Assembly (NCBI GenBank): GCA_047967505.1
Contig: CM106538.1
Length of the DNA: 64,000 nucleotides
DNA from: Dipteris shenzhenensis
Taxonomy: Eukaryota; Polypodiophyta; Polypodiopsida; Gleicheniales
Strand: one strand, 5' to 3'
A model generated the notes under the pieces. It was not told the origin of the DNA. It ran no database searches and was given only the letters and a program-made list of their open reading frames with translations. Numbering within the stretch: position 1 is the stretch's first letter; each line of letters starts with the position of its first letter. This document shows positions 46,051 through 55,989 of this stretch, piece by piece. The position numbers and the translations under genes are program-made.

Positions 46051-48450
46051 TCGTGTCCTCCCTCTCTAAATTTTCATCTCTCGTCCATCTCTCTCACTCT
46101 TCTCTCTCTCTCTCTTTCCTCTTCGCTCTAGTCTACGTTTCCTCTCATCTTAGTCTACTCTCTCCCCTCCTCTTCATTTCCCCTCTCTCTCTCTCTCTCC
46201 CTTTCTCCTCACCTTTTCCCTCTCTCTCACTTGTGCTCCCCACTCTCTCTCTCACTTGCCGCGGCCTCCCCCCTCTCTCTCTCTCCCCTCCCCTCTCTCT
46301 CTCTCCCCCCCTCTCTCCCTCTCGCTGCCGCGGCAGCGGCCTCCCCCCCTCTCTCTCTCTCTCCCCACTCTCTCTCTCTCTCTCTCCCCCCCACCCTCTC
46401 TTTCGCTGCCGCGGCAACGGCCCCCCCTCTCTCTCTCTCTCTCCCCCCTCTCTCTCGCTGTGCCTCTCCCTCTTCTCTCTCTTTCTCCCCCCCCTCTTCT
46501 CTCTCTCCCCCCCACCTCCCGCGGCAGCGGCCTCCCCCCTGTCTCTCTCTCCCCCCATCCTCTCTCGCTGTCGCGGCAGCGGCCCCCCCTACTCTCTCTC
46601 TCTCCCTCCCCCTCTCTCTCGCTCTCGCATCCCCCCCTTCTCTCTCTCCCCCCTGCTCCTCTCTCGCTGCTGCGGCAGCGGCCCCCCCCTCTCTCTCTCC
46701 CCTCCCCTCCCCTCCCTCTCCCCCCTCTCTCTCTCTCCCCCCCTCTCTCTCGCTGCCTCCCTTATCTCTCTCCCCCCCTCCTCTCTCGCTACCGCGGCAG
46801 CGGCCCCCCCCTCTCTCTTCCCTCTCCCCCCCCGCGACCCCCCCTCCTCTCTCTCTCTCCCTCCCCCTCTCTCTCGCTCTCGCATCCCCCCCTTCTCTCT
46901 CTGCCCCCCCTCCTCTCTCACTGCCGCGGCAACAGCCCCCCTCTCTCTCTCCCCTCCCCTCCCCTCCCTCTCCCCCCCCTCTCTCTCGCTGCCCCCCCTT
47001 ATATCTCTCCCCCCCTCCTCTCTCGCTACCGTGGCAGCGGCCCCCTCTCTCTCTTCCCTCTCCCCCCCCTTCCCTCTCCTCCCCTCCCCCTCTCTCGCTG
47101 CCGCGGCAGCGGCTCCCCCCTCTCTCTCTCCCCTCCCCTCCCCTCCCTCTCCCCCCTCTCTCTCTCTCCCTCCCCTCTCTCTCGCTGCCCCCCCTCTCTC
47201 TCTTCCCCCCTCCCTCTCTCGCTGCCGCAGCAGCAGCAGCGGCTCCCCCCTCTCTCTCTCCCCTCCCCTCCCCTCCCTCTCCCCCCTCTCTCTCTCTCCC
47301 TCCCCTCTCTCTCGCTGCCCCCGCCCCCCCCTTCCCTCTCCCCCCCTCCCCCTCTCTCGCTGCCGTGGCAGTGGCAGCAGCCCCCCCTTCTCTCTCTCCC
47401 CCTCCCCTCTCTCTCGCTGCCTCCGCCCCCCCTTCCCTCTCCCCCCCCTTCCCCTCTCTCGCTGCCGCGACAGCGGCAGCGGCCCCCCCTTCTCTCTCTC
47501 CCCCTCCCCTCTCTCTCGCTGCCCCCGCTCCCCCCCCTTCCCTCTCCCCCCCCTCCCCCTCTCTCGCTGCCGCGGCTCCCCCCTCTCTCTCCCCCCTCCC
47601 CTCCCCTCCCTCTCCCCCTCTCTCTCGCCGCCCCCCCTTCTCTCTCTCCCCCCTCCCTCTCTCGCTGCCGTGGCAGCGGCAGCGGGCCCCCCCTCTCTCT
47701 CTCTCCCTCCCCTCTCTCTCGCTGCCCCTGCCCCCCCTTCCCTCTCCCCCCCTCCCCCTCTCTCGCTGCCGTGGCTCCCCCCTCTCTCTCTCCCCTCCCC
47801 TCCCCTCCCTCTCCCCCCTCTGTCTCGTCGCCCCCCCTTCTCTCTCTCCCCCCCTCCCTCTCTCGCTGCCACGGCAGTGGCAGCGGCAGTGGCCCCCCCC
47901 TCTCTCTCTCCCCCTCCCCTCTCTCTCGCTGCCCCCCCTTCTCTCTCTCCCCCCTCCCTCCTCTCTCGCTGCCGCGGCAGCAGCCCCCCCTCTCTGTCTC
48001 TCCCTCCCCTCTCTCTCGCACCCCCCCTCTCTCTCTCCCCCCTCGTTCCTCTCTCGTTGCCGCGGCAGCCCCCCCCCTCCTCTCTCTCCCCCCTCCCCCT
48101 CCTCCCTCTCCCTCCCTCTCTCCGCTGCCGCGACAACCCTCCCCTCCCTCTCCCCTCCCCTCTCTCTCCCCTCCCCTCCCCCCCTCCCCCCCTCTCCGCT
48201 GCCGCAGCAGCGGCCTCTCCCTCCCCTCTCTCTCTCCCCCCCCTCGCGACTTCCCCCCTCTCTCCCCTCTCTTCCCCCCCTCCCCCTTCTCTCCCCCCTC
48301 CCTTTCTCTCCCCTCTCTTTCGCCCCCCTTCTCTCCTCTCTGTCCCTCTCTCTTTCTCTCTCTCTTTTGCTCTATATTCTCTCTCTCTTATATTCTCTCT
48401 CTAAAAATCTTTCCTTCACTTTTCTCTCTCTATAATAAAATTTCAAAGAA
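46051..48450. repeat. Polypyrimidine array with recurrent 14-bp GC palindrome
   Basis: Units of (CT)n and C-runs about 70-130 bp long, each containing CTCTCGCTGCCGCGGCAGCGGC or a decayed form (GCTGCCGTGGCAGTGG, GCTACCGCGGCAGCGG, GCTGCTGCGGCAGCGG). The core GCTGCCGCGGCAGC is a perfect palindrome and occurs in roughly twenty places. All the long open frames over it, on both strands, are low-complexity artefacts. Confidence 0.85.
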
Positions 48451-48690
48451 TACAAATTTTAAAAAAAGTACCTGGAAAAAAGTTGAAATCGATGCTTGTG
48501 CTTGCTTGTGCTTGCTTTTGCTCTTCCTCCTCTTTTTGCTTCTCCTCTTGCTCTTCCTTGTTGAAATGAGAGAAACAATGAGAGAAGGAGAGTATATATA
48601 AGAAAAACTAGGGTTTTAAGTGCTTCTCTCTCATTGGTCCTTCTATAACATTATCTCCTCTCCCATTGGCCTCTCTATTAGATTATCTCT
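48440..48690 (-). promoter_or_regulatory. Putative minus-strand promoter (CCAAT, TATA)
   Basis: Read on the minus strand: CCAATGGGAGAGGAG, a second CCAATGAGAGAGAAG, then TTCTTATATATACTCTCC (TATA box near 48595), a GA/AAGCAAGCA-rich leader, and TTCCAGGTAC near 48470 before the GA-rich array. A homologous arrangement is at 55010-55300. It could drive a leftward transcript through the array toward G1, but no direct evidence of that is visible. Confidence 0.4.
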
Positions 48691-49690
48691 CTCTCTCCCA
48701 CCCACTCCCATCCTCCCACCCCATTCCCACTCCCACTCCCACCCCCATCCTCCCACCCCACCTCCCCCATTCTCACTCCCACGCCCACGCCCATTCTTTC
48801 ACCTTCCCCATTCCCACTCCCTCTCCCACTCCCATCCTCCCGCCCCACCCCTCCCACTCCCACCCTCACCCCACCCCCACCTCCCCCATTCCCACTCCCA
48901 CTCCCACTCCCATTCTCCCACCCACTCCCATCCTCCCACCTACACCTCTCACTCCCACTCCCATCCTCCCACCCCCACCCCTCCCCCCCCATTCCCACTC
49001 CCACTCCCATTCTCCCACCTTTATCCTCCCACCTCACCCCTCCCACTCCCATCCTCCCACTCCCTCTCCCACTCCCACTCCCACTCCCATTTTCCCACCC
49101 CCCCACCTCCCCCATTCCCACTCCCACTCCCATTTTCCCACCCCCCCCACCTCCCCCACTCCCACTCCCTCCCCCATCCTCCCACCCCACCCCTCCCACT
49201 TCCACCCCCACCTCCCCCATTCCCACTCCCATCCTCCCACCTCACCCCTCCCACTTCCACCCCCACCTCCCCCATTCCCACTCCCTCTCCCACTCCCATC
49301 CTCCCACTCCCACTCCCCACCCCTCCCACTCCCACTCCCATCCTCCCACCCTCACCCCACCCCCACCTCCCCCATTCCCACTCCCTCTCCCACTCCCACT
49401 CCCATCCTCCCACCCCCACCCCCACCCCCACCTCCCCATTCCCACTCCCTCTCCCACTCCCACTCCCATTCTCCCACCCCCACCCCCACCCCCACCCCCA
49501 CCTCCCCATTCCCACTCCCTCTCCCACTCCCACTCCCATCCTCCCACCCCCACCCCCACCCCCACCCCCACCGCCCCCATTCCCACTCCCTCTCCCACTC
49601 TCCCTTTCTCCCACTACCACCCTCCCACACTCCCTTTCTCCACTTTCCCACTCTCCCTTTCTCCCACTACCACCCTCCCAACTATCAATT
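48691..49690. repeat. CCCACTCCC/CATCCTCCC tandem array
   Basis: A C-rich minisatellite built from CCCACTCCCACTCCCATCCT and CCCCATTCCCACTCCC words, with larger repeats (for example CCCATTCCCACTCCCTCTCC several times between 49370 and 49600). Long open frames on both strands are composition artefacts. Confidence 0.85.
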
Positions 49691-49754
49691 CCACTATTAC
49701 TTATGAATTCTAATTAAAACTATTACTTAAATAAATGATATTACTTGAAAACAC

Positions 49755-50860
49755 TCATAGGATTTAAGGTTTAGGATTTCGTGGTTTGGGTTTAGGATTT
49801 GGGGTTTGGTGAGTTAGGGTTTAGGGTTTAGGGTTCAAGGTTTGAGGGTTAGGGTTTGGGGGTTAGGGTTTAGATTTTGGTGGTTTAGGGTTTAGGGTTT
49901 GGGGGTTAGGGTTTAGGATTTAGGGTTTAGGGTTTTGGATTTAGGGTTTAGGGTTTAGGATTTGGGGGAGGTTAGGGTTTAGGATTTAGGTTTTGGGGGT
50001 TAGGGTTTAGGGTTTGGGAGTTAGAGTTTAAGGTTTAGGGTTTAGCATTTAGGGTTTAGGGTTTAGGGTTTAGGGTTTGGGAGTTAGGGTTTAGGGTTTA
50101 GGGTTTAGGAGTTAGGGTTTAGGGTTTAGGGTTTAGGGTTTAGGAGTTAGGGTTTAGGGTTTAGGGTTTAGGGTTTAGGGTTTAGGGTTTGGGAGATAGG
50201 GTTTAGGGTTTGGGAGTTAGAGTTTAAGGTTTAGGGATTAGGGTTTGGGATTTAGGGTTTAGGGTTTAGGGTTTAGGGTTTGGGAGTTAGGGTTTAGGGT
50301 TTAGGATTTAGGGTTTAGGAGTTAGGGTTTAGGGTTTGGGGGTTAGGGTTTAGAGTTTAGGATTTAGGGGTTAGGGTTAAGGATTTAGGGTTAGGGTTTA
50401 GGGTTTAGGAGTTAGGGTTTAGAGTTTAGGGTTTAGGGGTTAGGGTTTAAGGTTTAGGGTTTAGGGTTTAGGAGTTAGGGTTAGGGTTTAGGGTTTAGGG
50501 TTTGGGAGTTAGGGTTTAGGGTTTAGGATTTGGGAGTTAGGGTTTAGGGTTTAGGGTTTAGGGGTTAGGGTTAAGGGTTTAGGGTTTAGGGTTTAGGGTT
50601 TAGGGTTTAGGGTTTGGGAGTTAGGTTTAGGGTTTAGGAGTTAGGGTTTAGGGTTTGGGGTTTAGGGTTTAGGGTGTGGGAGTTAGTGTTTAGGGTTTGG
50701 GGGGTTGGGTTTAGGGTTTAGGGTTTGGGGGGTTAGGGTTTAGGGTTTAGGGTTTAGGAGTTAGGGTTTAGGTTTAGGGTTGTTATTGGTTAGGGTTAGG
50801 GTTGTTTTGGTTTACGGTTTAGGGTTTAGGGTTTAGGGTTGTTATTGGTTTCCGGTTGTT
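49755..50860 (+). repeat. Interstitial degenerate telomere-type repeats (TTTAGGG)
   Basis: More than a hundred TTTAGGG units, many variant (TTTAGGA, TTTGGGG, GTTAGGG, with TTTAGGAGTTAGGG as a common compound unit). The G-rich strand runs left to right but non-telomeric genes follow, so this is an internal block. The 14-bp compound unit suggests local amplification after capture. Confidence 0.9.
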
Positions 50861-50943
50861 ATTGGTTAAGTGTCTAATTAAATTTTCAAAACACGTTCTG
50901 GATTTTTAAATCATTAATAAAGTAGATTATTGAGAAGAGACTA

Positions 50944-53900
50944 ATGTTCTTTATAATGGTTGTTACAGCTTGTTTGCAAAGGAAAACTACAAAGGAGATG
51001 GCTAACAAATTTATTCCAGGGATGGAGGTGATTTTATGTTGCAAAAGAGAAGTAGTTGCATTTGCTACAATCCATGAAAGTGATCCAAATTCTATTTGTC
51101 ACTTTAGAAGACTTGGCAAAGATAAGGTGGCGGTTATCGTATCAAGGATTCTTAGTGCACATGTTGAGCTAAAGCATAAGTGTGGGGATATGGAAATCCT
51201 TGGAGATGTTATGCCCTATAATACTTTCAACAAAGCATTTATTGCATGGGACAGAGATGAGACTTATCCAACACATGTCATCAGGAATACAAAGTGCATA
51301 TCTTTGGATTTTAGAGTGGGAGATATTTTACAAATGTTATCATTTACAAATAAGTATGTAGCAGAAGGTCAAGTCTTGGGATTTGAACAAGTTGAACACT
51401 GGACATTTGCGCAGATGAGAATTCAAAAAGTTATCGATGATGGTATGGATGACAACTCAATGTCATTGGATGGTCCCTACTATGAGGTAGGTAAGGATTT
51501 GAGATGGAGCATGCAATTTTTAAAGATTGGGAAAGACTTGGCATGTGGTTTTTAATGATAAACATAATGTATACTACAACATCAAAGAATTGAAAGAATA
51601 TGCCAATGTACCAAGCTCTATTCCTTCAGAGATGGATGATTCCAATGCACTCAACTATAGCACTGACGTCTTATCAGAAGTCGATGAGTTCATTGGTACT
51701 GAGAAAGAAAAATATTTCACAAGTGATGCCTTATCCGGGGTGGATGAGTTCATGCACATTGAGAACTTGGGCAAAGATGTCAAAAGTGTTATATCTTCAA
51801 GCATGGATGGCTTCATGGATACTGATAAAGTTCTTGGAGTCAAAGCAGGTAACTATGGAATTATGGAAATCATGCACGATAGTATAATGAGTGATGTTCT
51901 CTCTAGAGTAGAGGAGTTTCAAGACTATGGAGTTATGAAATCCATAGAAAGTGCATCAATGAGCGATGTTCTCTCAGGAATAGATGAGTTTGAAGATCAT
52001 TCTGGACACTCTATCACCACTGACTATGGAGTTATGAAATCCATAGAAAGTGCATCAATGAGTGATGTTCTCTCAGGAATAGATGAGTTTGAAGATCATT
52101 CGGGACACTCTAATGCCATTGTGACAAGTGGTTCTACGATTGTATCAAAAGTAGGGATAAGATCAACAAAGGGACTATTCGGTGTTTGACTTTGATTGTG
52201 AACTTGTAAATGTTACAAATGGTTTGACGAATGTATCAAAAGCAAGGATGACATCAACAAAGGAATATTCAGTATTTGACTGTCAAAGTGATAAGATCAA
52301 GGATGCAACATCTCATGAAAACAACATAACAAATAAATCGAACTACACAAATCCAAATAAGAATGTACAGAAGGTCCCAAAACGGACATACAGATGCATG
52401 AAAAGACAATGAGTGCAGGCAGATCCAGAAAAGCAACCAAAGAGAATAAGAGTAATGAATGAAGATGTTATGCTAAAAGCAATGCGATCTACATGCTGTA
52501 AGCATACATGTATGCGATCCATTAACTTACATGACATCAAGGGTTGTAGAGAACATGTCTGGCAAAGGAAAGGAAGCAGAAGAAATGAATACCTACTCAC
52601 GAGATTGTCTTGCTTTCTTGTAAATGATAAGAGAAGGCGAAGTTCAGGACATCAAATAAGGCCTCTTATAAATGGAAAAAGTATAGCAATAATGCATATC
52701 GCATTATTACAGGATTATCACATGGCACATATTGGAATTTGGCTAATAAAGCAAAGTATGGAGTTAAATTTAACATTCATGGAAACATAGGAAGGCCCAA
52801 AACAAGAGCCTCAATGGTTGCGGCAACAGCAATTTTGAAAGATTACATTTATGAAAATGCTTTACCGCAACCCCACCTATCAGAAATGCATCTTCCGATA
52901 GGTTTGACCAAAAAAGAGGTATTTAACTCTATTGGAGAAACACAGAGGCAAAGAGGGCATGCACTGGCATCTTTTCATACTTTGTATACTCTTTGAAAAA
53001 AAAGCTTTGGACATGTTAAAATCCTAAAGAGGCAAAAAATGTCAAAGTGCAACGACTGTGATGATCTAAAGCGAGCACTTGAGAGTGCAACATCTCCAGA
53101 ACAAAAAGAAGCTTACAAAAGAAAGAGAATTTCATCATGGACTTGTTCGACATTCTAGAATAAAATATGCATTTTGGAAGGAGCAAGCTATTTCTCACCC
53201 AAATGAGTACATGTGCATTATTGTAGATGGTATGGATCAAAATACAACAACATTACCTCGATTCGTTAACACTCCACCTAAGCTACAAGGCAAATACTTT
53301 TTAAAGACACATCTATGTGGAGTGTTAGTGCACGGATTTAAGTTTTTTGTAGACATATGGATTGATTCCTTGCATCTACACGATAGCAATCAAGTTGTAA
53401 CATCCGTTATGAAGGCAATTCACAATGTACATGCAGAAAAAGGTCGCCTACCAGCAACTTTGAGAATACAAGCAGACAATTGCGGACGAGAGAATAAGAA
53501 TGTACTCTTCTTTGCATTTTGCTCAATGCTAATCGCTCATAGAATCTTCAATGAGATTGAAGTTGGGTTTTTGTTGGTTGGGCACACACATGAGGATATC
53601 GATCAGGTATTTAGCACAGTTTCAAGAGAACTAAAACACAAGGACATGGAGACAATGGATGACTTGATAAGAAAATGCGGGAGGCAAGTTGGTGGCCATA
53701 AGGAAGGAACAATATGCTCAATGGTTGAGAGGATGTATGATTGGAAGAGCTTTATTCTACCTTTCATACAAAAAGGTGGTGACGCCCTGATTGGTCATAG
53801 CGCTCCACACTATTTTCGATTTTTCTTAAAGGATGAAAAACCAGTGATGCAATGGCAACACTATTCTCTTGATACAAAATGGGAACCTGAAGAACCTTAC

Positions 53901-54377
53901 TCTCTCTTAACTTCAATCCCGAGCAAAGAAATGCATCCAACATGGGCTCCTATAAAAGAATTCAGCGAGAAATCCAAAGGTGAAATAGAAGGCTTAAAAG
54001 CTTTTATTGCATACAAAGAGGAAATGCTCCGGAGATTTCCTGATTGGAAGCCCTCTTGGAAGGAACACACTACTGTTGTAATTAGCAAGACCTACCAATT
54101 GATAAAGGACCTTGCAAAAATGCGAGAAGATGATATTAAGGCAGAACGGCCTTTATTTTGGCCAAATGTTGGTAATGACTTGCGTCCAGCATGTGGTCTC
54201 TTTGAAAATGAGTTTGAATCGTTGCTCCCACGTCCATATTGTGGACCCAAGAAGAGAGAGTTTATGCCACAAATAGACATAGATGTCCATTGTTTTGTTG
54301 CAGTTCGACCATCGGATGATGAACATGAGAACGTGAAGTTTTGGGTTGCAAAAGTAGTTGACATGAGCATGGATGAC
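50944..54377 (+). pseudogene. H1: DUF7869-type transposase-like gene
   Basis: The N-terminal part (50944-51555: FIPGMEVILCCKREVVAFAT, LGDVMPYNTFNKAFIAWDRD) resembles loosely the regulatory domain of some plant transposon proteins. Then follow five SDVLSGIDEF-like repeats (51660-52110), CCKHTCMRSINLHDIKGCRE (52497), SKCNDCDDLK (53043), and the main domain (53079-54377) with IIVDGMDQNTTTLP (53220), LRIQADNCGRENKN (53461) and LVGHTHEDIDQVFS (53575), whose three acidic motifs would fit a DDE-type RNase H fold. It ends FWVAKVVD, a chromo/BAH-like position. Frameshifts near 51535 and 52180 and stops near 52411 and 52996 break it. The gap cuts the 3' end. Confidence 0.65.
51923..52120 (+). repeat. 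99-bp in-frame coding repeat in H1
   Basis: GACTATGGAGTTATGAAATC begins at 51923 and 52022; each unit encodes DYGVMKSIESASMSDVLSGI DEFEDHSGHS. Weaker SDVLS.VDEF copies precede it at 51660-51910. Confidence 0.85.
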
Positions 54378-54477
54378 NNNNNNNNNNNNNNNNNNNNNNN
54401 NNNNNNNNNNNNNNNNNNNNNNNNNNNNNNNNNNNNNNNNNNNNNNNNNNNNNNNNNNNNNNNNNNNNNNNNNNNNN
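54378..54477. other. Assembly gap of 100 N
   Basis: Exactly 100 N, a conventional placeholder of unknown true size. The sequence to the left is H1 coding; the sequence to the right is unrelated C-rich repeat, so the join is unverified. Confidence 0.99.
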
Positions 54478-54990
54478 TCCGCCCCCGCTCCCCCTCCTAC
54501 CTCCCCCTACCCCGCTCCCTACCCCATCTCCCTGCCTCCCTCTACCTCGCTCCCTACGCTGACCCCTACCTCGCCTCCCCCCCTCCCTACCCCCGGTCCT
54601 CCTCTCCCCCCTACCCGCCGCCCCCTGCCCCGCTCCTCCCTCCAGCCTCCCCACTCGCTGCCCCCTACCCCGCCTCCACCCCCTCCCTAGCCCCGCTCCC
54701 TCCAGCCTCCCCCTTCCCCCGCTCGCCGCCCCTACCCTGCCTCCCCCCCCTCCCTACCTCCGCTCCTCCCTCCCTCTTCCTCCCTCCCTCCCTCTCTCCC
54801 TCCCTCCCTCCCCTTTTCCGTCGCTCCTCCCTCCCTCCTTTCCTCCCTCTCATCCCCCTCCACTTCCCTCTTCCTCCTAGAGGCTGCGGCCTCCAAGGCT
54901 TCTCTCCTTCTCCCTAAACTTTCTCTCTCTCTCTAGTTCCTCTCTCTCTTTCTTTCTTTCTCTCTCTTTAAAATCTTTAAAGAAAATCTA
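54478..54990. repeat. C-rich/CT-rich array
   Basis: CCCCGCTCCCTACCCC-type words followed by CTCCCTCCCTCC and (CT)n, with a GAGGCTGCGGCCTCC core near 54880. Similar in style to 46051-49690. No gene. Confidence 0.75.
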
Positions 54991-55310
54991 GATAAAGAAT
55001 TAATCAAAAAAATTTACAAGTACCTGGAAAAAATTTGTAAGTTTGCTCTTTCTTGCTTTCTTGCTCTTCCTTCCTTGCTTTCTTGCTCGTCCTTGCTTTC
55101 TTGCTTCAATGAATGAAATGAGAGGAGAATGAATGAAGAAGGAAGACTATATATAAGAAAAATTAGGTTTTCCTCCTCCTCTCCTATTGGCTTTCCATTC
55201 CTCCCCTCTCTCCTATTGGCTTTTCATTCCTCCCCTCTCCCATTGGCTCCCATTACTCCCCCTCTCCCATTGGACCCCTATCCCTCATCCCAATCTTCCA
55301 TTGGCCCTCC
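54991..55310 (-). promoter_or_regulatory. Putative minus-strand promoter, second copy (CCAAT cluster, TATA)
   Basis: Minus strand: four or five CCAATGGGAG/CCAATAGGAG boxes (55170-55310), then TTCTTATATATAGTCTTCC (near 55150), a leader rich in AAGCAAGAAAGCAAGG, and TTTTTTCCAGGTACTTG (near 55020) before the GA-rich array. The same order as 48440-48690, so both are probably copies of one repeat family's 5' region. Confidence 0.45.
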
Positions 55311-55989
55311 CCCCATCCATCTCTTCTTCCTCCCCCATTGCCACCACTCCCATCCCACATTTCCACCACGTCCCATACTCCTCCCATTTCCCAAAATCCC
55401 ATATTTCCCCATCTCACCCTCCTCTTTTTCATCCCCTATTAGCTCCCCTCACTCATTTCACTCCCGTATTATCCTACTCCCCTATTACCTCCCCCTCTCC
55501 CATTCCATTCTTCCCTCCCCACTCTCACTTCCACTTCCCATTACTCACTTGCCATTTGCAAACTATTAATATATTATTATACTATTTTTTATACTTATTA
55601 TCATACACCCCTATTACTTCCCCTCTCCCATTCCACTCCTCCCTCCTCACTCCCACTTCCACTTCCCATTACTCACTTGCTATACACATTTGCAAACTAT
55701 TAATATATTATTATATGATTTTTTATACTATTTGCAAACTTACATGTGGGCAAAATCACAGGTGTCAAAGCGATCCTATTGTGGTCATACAACAACTGTG
55801 CTTTTATTCAAGGGCGTATTTACAAGGGCATATTTATCCTCATCAACAAGCTTATTTCAGCTTTTATTTTGACACAATGCTCAAGGTATGAAGTGCATAA
55901 TTTGTGCACTAGGTGTTTACTTTGTTGTATCCAAATTGTTTGCCACACACACACACATATACACATACCGAGAATTTTCTAATATTATC
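55311..55989. other. Spacer with CCCATT-rich and AT-rich duplications
   Basis: CTCCCATT words to 55540. ATTACTCACTTGC through ATTAATATATTATTAT occurs twice about 125 bp apart (55543 and 55667). A short (AC)n tract is near 55945. No gene. Confidence 0.55.

Noticed and set aside
46053-48404. Very long open frames (up to ~783 codons) on both strands
   Set aside because: They are Ser/Pro/Leu or Arg/Gly/Glu low-complexity readings of CT-rich repeats in several frames at once. No domain, normal composition or start context.
48620-49717. Long Pro/His/Ser-rich open frames and minus-strand Gly/Trp-rich frames
   Set aside because: Translations of the CCCACTCCC minisatellite in all frames; stop-free only because of composition.
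49755-50860. True chromosome end
   Set aside because: The repeats are degenerate and followed by more than 13 kb of other sequence, so this is an internal tract.
54262-54654. Frames reading across the N gap
   Set aside because: They join unrelated sequence through 100 undefined bases, so nothing across the gap can be supported.
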